Assembly: GCF_022267535.1 (NCBI RefSeq)
Contig: NZ_JAHNZV010000002.1
Span: 1-64,000, forward strand
Length of the DNA stretch: 64,000 nt
From: Psychromonas antarctica
GTDB lineage: Bacteria; Pseudomonadota; Gammaproteobacteria; Enterobacterales; Psychromonadaceae
Reading direction: 5' to 3'
Of this stretch, positions 47,305-56,885 are shown piece by piece. The position numbers were made by a program, and so were the translations under genes. Every line of letters begins with the position of its first letter. The first letter of the stretch is position 1. A model generated the notes under the pieces. That model was not told the DNA's origin and searched no databases. It saw only the letters and a list, made by a program, of their open reading frames with translations.

Positions 47305-48363
47305 TTATAAGAACTCATCACCACCGCCACCACCTAACATGATTTCACCCGCATCAGATAAACGACGAGCTATAGTCAGGATCTCTTTCTGAGCCGCTTC
47401 GACTTCACTTATACGAATAGGTCCCATCGCTTCAAGATCATCTTGCAACATTTCGGCTGCACGTTTAGACATATTCTTAAATATTTTCTCTTTGAGCTGT
47501 TCGTCTGCACCTTTTATTGCACGCTGTAACTGCTCACCAGGTACTTCTCGCAACAGTGTTTGGATACCGCGATCATCGACATCAATCAGATTATCAAATA
47601 CGAACATAAGATCTTGAATCTGCTGACTCATATCTTCATCCGTTTCACGTAATGCATCCATCAACGGTCCTTCAATGCCGGTATCCAAATAGTTCATAAT
47701 GTTAGCAGCAGCTTTGGCTCCGCCCATTTTAGCCGCCTGAGCGCCCGCTTGACCAGCAAACTGTTTCTCCATTATCTCGTTTAATTCTTGCAATGCGGCT
47801 GGTTGTACCTCTTCTAAGTCTGCAATACGCATCATCAGATCCAAGCGATTTTTCTCTGGAAATTGGGTTAATATTTCTGCTGACTGTTCCGGATCTAAAT
47901 AGGATAAAACAATCGTCTGAATTTGTGGGTGCTCATTTTGAATAATGGAGGCCACTTGACGAGCATCCATCCATTTCAGTGAATCAAGTCCTTTGGAACC
48001 ACTTCCCAAAATAATTTGATCAACTAAGTTGCCCGCTTTATCTTCACCTAACGCCTCAATTAATGAAGCTCTTACAAAGTCTTCACTATCGAGTCCGATA
48101 TTACTGAATTTTTGAATATCTTCGATAAAGGCGCGATGTACACTTGATACACGGTTCTGCGAAGAATCTTTGAGGGCTGCCATCTCCATCCCTAATTTTT
48201 GCACCTGTTTCGGCTCTAAATTACGAAATATTTGCGCGGCATCAGCGGGTGTTAAACTGAGCATCAATAAAGCCGATTTTTCGACTCCATTTAAACTGCT
48301 TACATCAAATTCACCCGTTGCGAGTTGTTTAATCTCTTTCGTTTCTTTCTTTTTATCATCCAT
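47305..48363 (-). CDS. fliG: flagellar rotor/switch protein FliG
   Basis: FliG meets the stator and generates torque. The 352-residue protein has the three ARM-like domains. The EHPQ motif occurs in IIQNEHPQIQTIVLSYL near residue 147, and the C-terminal torque helix in DRGIQTLLREVPGEQLQRAIKG near 266. Its ATG overlaps the end of fliF by eight bases. Confidence 0.96.
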   Translation of the reverse strand: MDDKKKETKEIKQLATGEFDVSSLNGVEKSALLMLSLTPADAAQIFRNLEPKQVQKLGMEMAALKDSSQNRVSSVHRAFIEDIQKFSNIGLDSEDFVRASLIEALGEDKAGNLVDQIILGSGSKGLDSLKWMDARQVASIIQNEHPQIQTIVLSYLDPEQSAEILTQFPEKNRLDLMMRIADLEEVQPAALQELNEIMEKQFAGQAGAQAAKMGGAKAAANIMNYLDTGIEGPLMDALRETDEDMSQQIQDLMFVFDNLIDVDDRGIQTLLREVPGEQLQRAIKGADEQLKEKIFKNMSKRAAEMLQDDLEAMGPIRISEVEAAQKEILTIARRLSDAGEIMLGGGGGDEFL

Positions 48364-50068
48364 CGGTAGCTAACCACTCTTTAATCACTTGTGCTGATAA
48401 ACCTGGCTCATTGGCAACCAATGCACGGACGGCTTTAAGTAAATCTTCATCTTTATGTAAATCAGGTAATTTAATATGCCCATTGCTCATACCAAATTCA
48501 ACACCATTATCTTCTTCGTTTAACAGTTGTAAATTATCACCCGCCATTGCGCCAATTGCGCCACCTAAATCATATTCATCAACTTGCTCAATCGCTTCTG
48601 GATAAAGTAGTTTTTTCATGATCGGGCGAACAATCAGTAACAGTGTTAACAAAATGACTAACATGCTGCCACCAAAGCGAACATAACTCTGAAAAGTTTC
48701 GGTTTTCCAAAACGCTTCTTCCACTATTTTCTCTACATCGGGTCGGTTAAAACTGACCGAAGCAATTTCTAAAATATCACCCCGTTCACTATTAATACCT
48801 AAGCCTCCCATCAATAAGCGACGAATATTGGCTACTTCTTCTGGCGAACGCGCCACATAGGAAACCTCACCAGCATCATTGGTTTGCATCATGTAATCTA
48901 ACGCAACAGAGACAGCCAATCTATCCACGGTTCCTATTTTATGCTTAATATAAGTAACGGTACTATCGACTTCGTAGTTTCTAGTCGACTCATTATGAGA
49001 AGTTCCATCGTTAAGGTCTGCAGCTCCAGGATCACCGCCTAGTACTTCAGGAATACTTGAATTAGCCGGCGGTTGATTACTTAATGCACCCGGTACAGAA
49101 CCGACAACTGCCGTTGAGGATTTAGTTTCCACCAACATCTCACTGCGTACCGCTTGATTTTTTGGGCTAAAGGTTTTTTTGGTTTCTTCAATGGCCGTAA
49201 AGTCCATCGCTAGATCAACCTCAGAGGTATAATTTGCGAGGCCTAAAACTGGAATCAAAATCGCATCTATTTTTGCTTTATATTCCTCTTCGCGTTCGCG
49301 CTCTACCGCGAACTCTTTACTCGATTGAGCCGAAAAACCACTTTGACTGCCGGAGTGTAATAAACGCCCACGCTGATCCGTTACTGTCACGCTATTCGGA
49401 GACAACCCCTGCACTGCAGAGGCAACAATATCAACAATTGAATCCACTTCTTGTGCTGACAATGCGTAAGATCGTTTCGTTGTAATTACCACAGTTGCAC
49501 TGGCTGTACGCTCTTTTCGAGCAAAAACACTCTCCTTGGGAATAGCCAATAACACTTGCGCGTTAGTAATGTTCTTCATCTCTTTAATAGCTAAAGCTAA
49601 CTGGCGCTCACGACTTAATTTCAAACGCTCTTTCTCAACGCGCTGACTAACACCAAAGCCCATGTCTTGTAATAAAATGTCGTCCCCACTGTCATCACTA
49701 TCACTCACTAACCCCGCGCGAGTCATTAATAGTTTTATTTTTTGATATTGGTCAGCCATAACGAGGACAGAATTATCTTCTAATTTGTATTGAATTTGTT
49801 GCTTGTCAAGGAAATCCAATGTGCTGATAAGCTCATCAGTTTGATAACTACCGAGAGGGCGATAATCCGCTTCTTTTCCCCACGACCAAATAATAACCAC
49901 AATGGCTAAGACAATTAATAAACCTATAATCATGCTAATTTGGCGCAGTACATCGACATTTGAAAAGAATGATGCGAAGACACCTTTTTGTGAATGCGCA
50001 AGTGACTCATCACTATCAAAGCTACTGTTTTCGATTAAAACATCTGCATTGTTACCTAACTCAGCCAC
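48356..50068 (-). CDS. fliF: flagellar MS-ring protein FliF
   Basis: FliF builds the MS ring. Membrane segments lie near residues 44-64 and 465-485. The YscJ-like ring-building domain (about 70-240) and the second ring domain (250-440) are present. The FliG-binding C-terminus reads LVANEPGLSAQVIKEWLATD. The start is GTG with AAGGGA upstream, 30 bp after fliE. 570 residues is typical. Confidence 0.96.
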   Translation of the reverse strand: MAELGNNADVLIENSSFDSDESLAHSQKGVFASFFSNVDVLRQISMIIGLLIVLAIVVIIWSWGKEADYRPLGSYQTDELISTLDFLDKQQIQYKLEDNSVLVMADQYQKIKLLMTRAGLVSDSDDSGDDILLQDMGFGVSQRVEKERLKLSRERQLALAIKEMKNITNAQVLLAIPKESVFARKERTASATVVITTKRSYALSAQEVDSIVDIVASAVQGLSPNSVTVTDQRGRLLHSGSQSGFSAQSSKEFAVEREREEEYKAKIDAILIPVLGLANYTSEVDLAMDFTAIEETKKTFSPKNQAVRSEMLVETKSSTAVVGSVPGALSNQPPANSSIPEVLGGDPGAADLNDGTSHNESTRNYEVDSTVTYIKHKIGTVDRLAVSVALDYMMQTNDAGEVSYVARSPEEVANIRRLLMGGLGINSERGDILEIASVSFNRPDVEKIVEEAFWKTETFQSYVRFGGSMLVILLTLLLIVRPIMKKLLYPEAIEQVDEYDLGGAIGAMAGDNLQLLNEEDNGVEFGMSNGHIKLPDLHKDEDLLKAVRALVANEPGLSAQVIKEWLATDG

Positions 50069-50098
50069 TATTTTTCCCTTTTATCTTAGCGATAGCAC

Positions 50099-50425
50099 TT
50101 AAACCGGCATACTCATAACTTCTTTATATGCTTCGACCATTTTGTTTCGTATTTGCACGGTTGCTTCAAATGCTAGACTTGATTTATTCGATGCAATCAT
50201 TACTTCGCCTAAACTAACCTCTTTATCGCCCATTTCAAAACGATTACGTAGCTCGGAGGTGTTCTGTTGCAAACCATTCACATTATCTATAGCTTGCTTC
50301 AACATTTTCGAGAAATCTACCTGTGAAGTGCTGACTGATCGGCTAGAAAGTTCACTACCCAAACCTTTACTTTGCAGACCTTGCGTTTGGAGATCATTAA
50401 ATAAAGCAGAAGAATTGAGGTTCAT
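50099..50425 (-). CDS. fliE: flagellar MS-ring/rod junction protein FliE
   Basis: FliE joins the MS ring to the rod. The chosen ATG gives 108 residues beginning MNLNSSALFNDLQ, with TGGAT upstream. The C-terminal half has the family motif VSLGEVMIASNKSSLAFEATVQIRNKMVEAYKEVM (residues about 72-106). It opens the fliEFGHIJ operon behind a strong sigma-54 promoter. The frame extends upstream across that promoter, so earlier starts are ruled out. Confidence 0.95.
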   Translation of the reverse strand: MNLNSSALFNDLQTQGLQSKGLGSELSSRSVSTSQVDFSKMLKQAIDNVNGLQQNTSELRNRFEMGDKEVSLGEVMIASNKSSLAFEATVQIRNKMVEAYKEVMSMPV

Positions 50426-50463
50426 AGTATTTATCCATTTATTGACACATAAGCAGATAAAAG

Positions 50464-50478
50464 CAATATTTGTGCCAC
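50464..50478 (-). promoter_or_regulatory. sigma-54 promoter of fliEFGHIJ
   Basis: The minus strand reads TGGCACAAATATTGC, an exact match to the sigma-54 consensus TGGCAC-N5-TTGC. Transcription should start near 50452, 27 bases before the fliE ATG. This is the best sigma-54 site in the window. Confidence 0.9.
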
Positions 50479-50480
50479 AA

Positions 50481-50506
50481 AAAAGACGCCAACAAGAGGG
50501 CGTCCT
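50481..50506 (-). terminator. terminator insulating the fliE promoter
   Basis: On the minus strand GACGCC pairs with GGCGTC around CTCTTGTT, followed by TTTTTTG. It ends two bases before the sigma-54 box, so incoming transcription is stopped just upstream of it. Confidence 0.8.
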
Positions 50507-50798
50507 TAACAATAACCACCGCGCGATGATTTCGACACCCAAGTTACCTCAAGGTGCGGGAATCAGCATGATACTTTAAGATGCAAAATCAGCAAGTCAA
50601 ATTGTGCATAGTTTCGAGGCATAAAACATTAATGTTTTATGCCAACCAAAATAAGTGACAATTCGCTTAGCCTGCGGAGCGATTCTGCGCAAAAATCAGC
50701 ATTACTTGGCCGCAGACAAGCATTCCCCTGACTCCGTGCCTTATGATTGACGCCATGCGCAGCTCTGATAAGCACGTAACCGTGTCATGGGTATGGCA
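50507..50798. other. non-coding block between LPP20 gene and fliE operon
   Basis: No convincing gene is seen. A perfect 26-bp palindrome (GGCATAAAACATT plus its exact complement) spans 50618-50643. The part from about 50650 to 50795 is less AT-rich than other gaps, with patches such as CCTGCGGAGCG and GGCCGCAGAC. A minus-strand frame of 29 codons could be read there but has no recognisable product. It may be an untranslated RNA or the 3' region of the lipoprotein mRNA. Confidence 0.4.
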
Positions 50799-51368
50799 TT
50801 ATTGGCGTTTTTCTAATTCAGTATCGAGCTGTGCGTCAGCACGTTGAGCCTTAAACTCAGCATATAATAGATCTTTTTGTGGTACCGACATAGGTCGCTG
50901 TGCTTCGTCTAAGAGAGTGTCAAATATACCTCTTGTGGATTCTTGACCGATAACAACTAACACACATAAGTTATCTTGCTTGGCAATTTTAACTATATCT
51001 GTCTTCACTGGAGTCGTACCTGTTAATGTTTGTTGCGTTACTTGCTTAACCACACTTGAAAACGTTGAACCTGATTCCCCTCCCGACATCACTTCAACTT
51101 TATCACGATAGGTTTTGTCCATTGCACTGACGCGAGTTTCAATGCGCTGCGCAAGCGCTGTGCGCGCATTGACAATTGCTTGCTGCCTATCAATCGAGAT
51201 ATTCCCCGAAAATAATACGCATTCAGCAACGGCAATACCATCTTCAACCTGCGGATTCAAAATCCAGCTTGGGATTTCACCAACAGAGGTATCTTGGACC
51301 GAGGAGGCTGCGCAACCAGCCAAAAGTATGAGCGGGGAGAGACTAAAGAAGTTAAATTTAAATGACAT
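50799..51368 (-). CDS. LPP20-family lipoprotein
   Basis: The chosen ATG, with AAGGAA upstream, gives 189 residues. A lipoprotein signal peptide ends in the lipobox LLAGC (Cys19). The rest resembles the LPP20 family: IPSWILNPQVEDGIAVAECV near residue 31, then AIVNARTALAQRIETRVSAM near 65. Related lipoproteins include FlgP of Vibrio, needed for the outer rings around the polar flagellum. Its place just upstream of fliE hints at a motility link, but it is longer than FlgP, so I leave it unnamed. Confidence 0.8.
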   Translation of the reverse strand: MSFKFNFFSLSPLILLAGCAASSVQDTSVGEIPSWILNPQVEDGIAVAECVLFSGNISIDRQQAIVNARTALAQRIETRVSAMDKTYRDKVEVMSGGESGSTFSSVVKQVTQQTLTGTTPVKTDIVKIAKQDNLCVLVVIGQESTRGIFDTLLDEAQRPMSVPQKDLLYAEFKAQRADAQLDTELEKRQ

Positions 51369-51502
51369 CTCATATTTCCTTATGTATCCGATGTGGCTGT
51401 TATCTACTGTTATTTTAGGGATCAATCATTACCTAAGCGGAAGATGATTTTGTATGGCAGATATAACCTAAAATTATCCTTTTACCATTCTAACGCGCAA
51501 AA

Positions 51503-51535
51503 AAAAACCTGACTTAATAATAAGTCAGGTTTTTG
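51503..51535 (-). terminator. amtB terminator
   Basis: CCTGACTTA and TAAGTCAGG form a perfect nine-pair stem with a four-base loop, flanked by A and T tracts, 20 bp past the amtB stop. Confidence 0.9.
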
Positions 51536-51556
51536 ATACTCACTCGCATTTTTTAT

Positions 51557-52774
51557 TTAATCAGTGAACTCAGGGTAAGCTTCTACACCACAATCATGTA
51601 AATCCATTCCTGTTTCTTCTTCTTCTGCAGTAACACGTATGCCCATTGTTGCTTTGATAACAGCCCAAACAATCCAAGAAGCTACAAATACAAAGCCAAA
51701 GATAACCGCAGCACCATACAATTGACCAGCAAATGTAGTGCCCTCTTTACTGAGAGGAACCACTAGCAAACCAAATAGGCCACAAACACCATGAACAGAT
51801 AAAGCGCCCACAGGATCATCTAATTTTAATTTATCAAAAGTAATAATACTGTAGACAACAATAATACCCGCAATTAAACCAATCGCAGTTGCCAGCAATG
51901 GCGATGGCGAATCAGGCGCAGCTGTAATGGCAACTAAACCTGCTAATGCACCATTTAATACCATAGTAAGATCCGCTTTACCCCATTTCAATTTACTTAC
52001 TAATAGAGCAGCAATTGCACCAGCAGCAGCAGCAGTATTGGTGTTTACAAAGATAAGGCCTACTGCAGTTGCATTTTCTGCATCAGAGATAAGCAATTGC
52101 GAGCCCCCATTAAAGCCGAACCAGCCCATCCAGAGAATTAATGTACCCAACGTTGCTAAAGGCATATTTGACCCTGGAATAGGATGAATTGATCCATCTT
52201 TACCATACTTACCTTTACGTGCACCCAGAAGAATAACCGCTGACAGCGCAGCTGCAGCCCCCGCCATATGAACGATACCCGAGCCTGCAAAGTCACTAAA
52301 ACCAGCTTCAGTCAGAAAACCACCACCCCAAGTCCAGTAACCTTCTATTGGATAAATAAAGCCAGTTAAAAATACAGAGAAGATCAAGAACGCCCATAAT
52401 TTCATTCGCTCAGCAACCGCACCTGATACAATAGACATCGCAGTGGCAACAAATACCACCTGGAAGAAGAAATCAGACTCAAGTGAATGATTTGCATCAG
52501 CAGCTTGTGTGCCAATTAAACCGCCAAATGAAGGTAACCAACCTCCTGCGATGTTATCAACATACATAATGTTGTAACCGACTAATAAGAACATAATGCA
52601 AGCAATTGCATATAACACGATATTCTTGGTTAAAATTTCAGTGGTATTTTTAGAGCGAACAAGACCCGCCTCTAACATGGCAAAACCAGCTGCCATCCAC
52701 ATCACTAAAACACCCGATATTAAAAAATAAAAGGTATCAAGTGCAAATCTAAGTTCTATTACTGTGTTTTCCAT
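51557..52774 (-). CDS. amtB: ammonium transporter
   Basis: A 405-residue Amt/Rh channel with about 11 membrane segments and no signal peptide. The two pore histidines lie in GSGIVHMAGAAAAL near residue 164 and ALSVHGVCGLFG near 315. The Amt signature SVVILLGARKGKYG-like loop (ILLGARKGKYGKDG) lies near 182. It is 32 bp downstream of glnK in the standard glnK-amtB operon, where GlnK blocks the channel when nitrogen is plentiful. Confidence 0.96.
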   Translation of the reverse strand: MENTVIELRFALDTFYFLISGVLVMWMAAGFAMLEAGLVRSKNTTEILTKNIVLYAIACIMFLLVGYNIMYVDNIAGGWLPSFGGLIGTQAADANHSLESDFFFQVVFVATAMSIVSGAVAERMKLWAFLIFSVFLTGFIYPIEGYWTWGGGFLTEAGFSDFAGSGIVHMAGAAAALSAVILLGARKGKYGKDGSIHPIPGSNMPLATLGTLILWMGWFGFNGGSQLLISDAENATAVGLIFVNTNTAAAAGAIAALLVSKLKWGKADLTMVLNGALAGLVAITAAPDSPSPLLATAIGLIAGIIVVYSIITFDKLKLDDPVGALSVHGVCGLFGLLVVPLSKEGTTFAGQLYGAAVIFGFVFVASWIVWAVIKATMGIRVTAEEEETGMDLHDCGVEAYPEFTD

Positions 52775-52806
52775 AATAATTCCCTTCTTACAAAGATTAA
52801 ACTAAA

Positions 52807-53596
<790 letters not shown>

Positions 53597-54754
53597 ATGA
53601 AAAAAATAGGCCTACTGCTTATCACTTTCGTTCTAAGTTTTAATGTTATTGCGACCCCGCGTATTATCCCAAATGCTCCCGCGATCGCCGCAAGGGGCTA
53701 CCTTTTAATAGACTTTGATTCAGGCAAAGTGCTTGCTGAAAATAATAGTGAAGAAAGATTAGAGCCCGCAAGTTTAACTAAAATGATGACCAGTTATATT
53801 ATTGGCCGAGAAATAAAATCCGGCAATTTAAACCCAACCGATAAAGTCACTATCTCAGAGAAAGCGTGGTCAAAAAACTTCCCTGATTCTTCTAAAATGT
53901 TTATTGAAGTAGGCAAAGAGGTCACCGTTGAAGATCTGAACCGTGGCATTATTGTCCAGTCTGGTAACGATGCTTGTGTGGCAATGGCAGAGCATATCGC
54001 AGGTAGCGAGGGTGCGTTTGCCGATTTGATGAATACTTGGGCACTGCAGTTAGGTATGAATAATACCCATTTTGTAAATAGTCATGGTTTACATGCAGAA
54101 GGGCACTACACCACGGCGCTCGATATGGCGATATTAGCAAAAGCATTAATTACTGATGTGCCTGATGAATACCATTTTTACAGTGAAAAATCATTCAAAT
54201 TCAACGGCATTGTGCAATATAACCGTAACGGACTATTATGGGATAAAAGCTTAAATGTTGATGGCATTAAAACAGGACATACCAGCGATGCCGGTTACAG
54301 CCTTGTCTCTTCAGCAACAAAAGAAGGCATGCGTTTAATCAGTGTGGTAATGGGGACTAAATCTGAAACAGCGCGTAAAGTAGAGAGTAAAAAATTACTC
54401 AACTGGGGTTTCCGATTTTTTGAAACTATTACTCCTTACAACGCCGGAGACCAACTTGCTAATGAGCGAATTTGGATGGGATCGCAACAGACGATCCGTT
54501 TAGGTGTTGCCGTTAACACGCCTATTACAGTACCGCGCGGGCAAGCTAAAAATTTAGATGCTAACTTTGTTATTAAGAATGAGTTGCGTGCCCCCCTGAA
54601 AAAAGGCGATAAAGTAGGCGAAATACATTACTCAATTGCACAGGAGCCGATTGCAACTTACGACTTAATAGCCTTAGAATCGGTCGATGAAGGCGGTATA
54701 TTCAGCCGCTTAATTGATTATATAAAATTGTTATTTATCGGTTGGTTTGCTTAA
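53597..54754 (+). CDS. dacA: D-alanyl-D-alanine carboxypeptidase (PBP5)
   Basis: DacA trims the terminal D-Ala of peptidoglycan pentapeptides in the periplasm. A signal peptide (1-19, cleaved near VIAT) precedes the penicillin-binding domain with SxxK in SLTKMM near residue 61, SxN in QSGNDAC near 122 and KTG in IKTGHTSDAGYSL near 227. A beta-rich C-terminal domain and an amphipathic membrane-anchoring tail (LIDYIKLLFIGWF) follow. 385 residues is normal. It heads the dacA-ybeD-lipB-lipA block. Confidence 0.97.
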   Translation: MKKIGLLLITFVLSFNVIATPRIIPNAPAIAARGYLLIDFDSGKVLAENNSEERLEPASLTKMMTSYIIGREIKSGNLNPTDKVTISEKAWSKNFPDSSKMFIEVGKEVTVEDLNRGIIVQSGNDACVAMAEHIAGSEGAFADLMNTWALQLGMNNTHFVNSHGLHAEGHYTTALDMAILAKALITDVPDEYHFYSEKSFKFNGIVQYNRNGLLWDKSLNVDGIKTGHTSDAGYSLVSSATKEGMRLISVVMGTKSETARKVESKKLLNWGFRFFETITPYNAGDQLANERIWMGSQQTIRLGVAVNTPITVPRGQAKNLDANFVIKNELRAPLKKGDKVGEIHYSIAQEPIATYDLIALESVDEGGIFSRLIDYIKLLFIGWFA

Positions 54755-54779
54755 TTCAGTCCCCATATAGTAATGAGTA

Positions 54780-54806
54780 AAGTGAGGCTTATCGCCTCAC
54801 TTTTTT
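54780..54806 (+). terminator. dacA terminator
   Basis: AAGTGAGGC pairs with GCCTCACTT across a four-to-five-base loop and runs into TTTTTT, 26 bases past dacA. Confidence 0.87.
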
Positions 54807-54838
54807 CATTGACGTTGCGTTAGCCTGTGGAGTTATAA

Positions 54839-55108
54839 ATGGCATTAGATACCAAGTTTGACGAGCTTTTAGATTTTCCCTGCTCCCTTTCATTCAAAGT
54901 AATGGGCATTGCCGATCCCCAAATGATCCTCGATGTGATTGCCGTTATACAAAAAAATGCACCCGGCGATTATGCTCCAAAAGCAAAAGCGAGCTCAAAG
55001 GGAACTTATCAGTCACTCAGCATCCCAGTCACAGTTACCAGCAAAGAGCATATTGAAACTATTTATAGTGAATTAGACGCTCTTGACCTGGTTCGTTGTA
55101 TTCTTTGA
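54839..55108 (+). CDS. ybeD: YbeD, DUF493 regulatory-fold protein
   Basis: An 89-residue protein of the UPF0250/DUF493 family, with an ACT-like fold. It reads [20 protein letters not shown] at the start and ends in [19 protein letters not shown] precedes the ATG. The family is conserved between dacA and lipB in gammaproteobacteria. The name is by synteny and similarity to E. coli YbeD, and the biochemical role is not firmly known. Confidence 0.93.
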   Translation: MALDTKFDELLDFPCSLSFKVMGIADPQMILDVIAVIQKNAPGDYAPKAKASSKGTYQSLSIPVTVTSKEHIETIYSELDALDLVRCIL

Positions 55109-55124
55109 TCTGTAGATAGATAAG

Positions 55125-55775
55125 ATGACCGTTATCGAAAAAAAACTGTGCGTGCGTCATTTGGGCCTACAACCCTACCTTGAAACGTGGCAAAAGATGA
55201 GCGACTTCACAACCCAGCGCGACGAAAACACCGTTGATGAGATATGGTTGGTTGAACACCCCGCCGTTTTTACGCAAGGCAGCGCAGGTAAAGCTGAACA
55301 TCTACTACACAAAACAGATATTCCTGTTATAAAAAGCGATCGCGGTGGACAAATTACCTATCATGCCCCGGGGCAGTTGATTGTTTACCTGTTAATTAAT
55401 ATCCGCCGCCAAGATTTCAATGTGCGCACACTGGTCTCCATTATTGAACACAGCATTATTGACTTATTAGCGGATTATCAAGTCAACGCAATAGCCAAGG
55501 CAGATGCCCCCGGCGTTTATGTGGAGGGCAAAAAAATCGCATCATTAGGATTAAAAATTCGCAAAGGTTGTTCATTTCATGGCCTAGCACTCAATGTCGA
55601 TATGGATTTATCCCCCTTTTTACAAATTAATCCCTGCGGTTATGCAGGCCTGGAAATGACCCAGTGTAAGAATCACGGTATCGGGCTTTCAGTAAACGAA
55701 TTAGCACCGTTATTAATTGAAAAATTAAACAAACAACTACATTATTCACAGATAGAGAGTTTTTTTCATGACTAA
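55125..55775 (+). CDS. lipB: lipoyl(octanoyl) transferase
   Basis: LipB moves octanoyl from acyl carrier protein to lipoyl domains. The 216-residue protein has [11 protein letters not shown] near residue 46, [20 protein letters not shown] near 72 and the catalytic Cys and Lys region ([17 protein letters not shown] and [12 protein letters not shown]). The ATG has a weak ribosome site 17 bp after ybeD. It overlaps lipA by eight bases. Confidence 0.96.
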   Translation: MTVIEKKLCVRHLGLQPYLETWQKMSDFTTQRDENTVDEIWLVEHPAVFTQGSAGKAEHLLHKTDIPVIKSDRGGQITYHAPGQLIVYLLINIRRQDFNVRTLVSIIEHSIIDLLADYQVNAIAKADAPGVYVEGKKIASLGLKIRKGCSFHGLALNVDMDLSPFLQINPCGYAGLEMTQCKNHGIGLSVNELAPLLIEKLNKQLHYSQIESFFHD

Positions 55776-56736
55776 TAAACCAAGCCAATTAAGTGCAGGA
55801 AAAAAACTGCGTGATGCCGATAAACTATCTTATATTCCAATTAAAGTGATCCCTTCTGATAAAAGTACTGTTTTAAAAAAACCAGCGTGGATGAAAATCA
55901 AGCTTAAAGCAGATAACTCTCGGGTTAATGAAATTAAAGCAGCCCTGCGTAAAAACAAACTGCACTCAGTCTGCGAAGAGGCTTCGTGCCCGAATCTAAA
56001 TGAATGTTTTAATCATGGCACAGCAACCTTTATGATTTTAGGCGACATTTGCACTCGACGCTGCCCGTTCTGTGATGTTGGCCACGGTAAACCGCTTGCA
56101 GTGGATACTGATGAGCCAAAAAAACTAGCTGAAACCATCAAAGATATGCAGCTAAAATACGTGGTCATCACCTCCGTCGATAGAGATGATCTACGTGATG
56201 GTGGCGCACAACATTTTGCCGATTGTATCCGAGAAATCCGCCTACTCAATCCGCACATTAAAATTGAAATATTAGTCCCTGACTTTAAGGGGCGGATGGA
56301 CAATGCCCTCGCCTGCTTTGAAAAAGAGGTTCCCGATGTGTTTAACCACAACTTAGAAACCGCGCCGCACTTATACAAACAAGTAAGACCAGGTGCAGAC
56401 TACAACTGGTCTTTACAGCTACTTAAAAAATTCAAAGAGCAGCATCCCCAAATCCCGACAAAATCAGGGCTAATGATGGGGCTAGGGGAAACAAAAGAAG
56501 AGATTGAGGCAGTAATACAAGATCTCGCCGACCATGGCGTCACCATGCTGACCTTAGGGCAGTATCTACAACCTAGCCTACAACATTTAGCTGTTGAGCG
56601 TTATGTGCCACCTGCTGAGTTTGATGAGCTAGGTAAAAAGGCTAAGGCAGTGGGATTTGATCATGCAGCATGTGGCCCCTTTGTGCGCTCTTCCTACCAT
56701 GCAGATCTACAAGCAAAGGGTGAAGAGGTCAAATAA
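55768..56736 (+). CDS. lipA: lipoyl synthase
   Basis: LipA is a radical-SAM enzyme that inserts two sulfurs into octanoyl chains. The auxiliary cluster cysteines are in [12 protein letters not shown] near residue 70 and the radical-SAM cluster in CTRRCPFC near 95. The C-terminal [10 protein letters not shown] has the conserved serine that ligates the auxiliary cluster. 322 residues is normal. Confidence 0.97.
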   Translation: MTNKPSQLSAGKKLRDADKLSYIPIKVIPSDKSTVLKKPAWMKIKLKADNSRVNEIKAALRKNKLHSVCEEASCPNLNECFNHGTATFMILGDICTRRCPFCDVGHGKPLAVDTDEPKKLAETIKDMQLKYVVITSVDRDDLRDGGAQHFADCIREIRLLNPHIKIEILVPDFKGRMDNALACFEKEVPDVFNHNLETAPHLYKQVRPGADYNWSLQLLKKFKEQHPQIPTKSGLMMGLGETKEEIEAVIQDLADHGVTMLTLGQYLQPSLQHLAVERYVPPAEFDELGKKAKAVGFDHAACGPFVRSSYHADLQAKGEEVK

Positions 56737-56755
56737 AACCTCAATATGGTTTGAT

Positions 56756-56783
56756 AAAAAAGGCGCATTTAGCGCCTTTTTTG
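56756..56783 (+). terminator. lipA terminator
   Basis: AAAAAGGCGC and GCGCCTTTTTT form a strong stem with a five-base loop 20 bases after lipA. Confidence 0.9.
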
Positions 56784-56805
56784 TGTTTGCTGTCTTCGTA
56801 AGCAC

Positions 56806-56834
56806 AAAAAAAACAGACCGAAGTCTGCTTTTTT
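56806..56834 (-). terminator. pnp terminator with TTCG loop
   Basis: On the minus strand GCAGAC-TTCG-GTCTG is followed by TTTTTTTTG. The stable UUCG tetraloop closes the hairpin, which lies about 50 bases past the pnp stop and faces the lipA terminator. Confidence 0.88.
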
Positions 56835-56885
56835 AGTAGCAATTAGCTGGCGCCATTAGGCACCTCGCTAGCATCAAGTTAATGA

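Noticed and set aside
50543-50798. Short minus-strand frame of 29 codons upstream of fliE
   Set aside because: No ribosome site or conserved product; not called as a gene.
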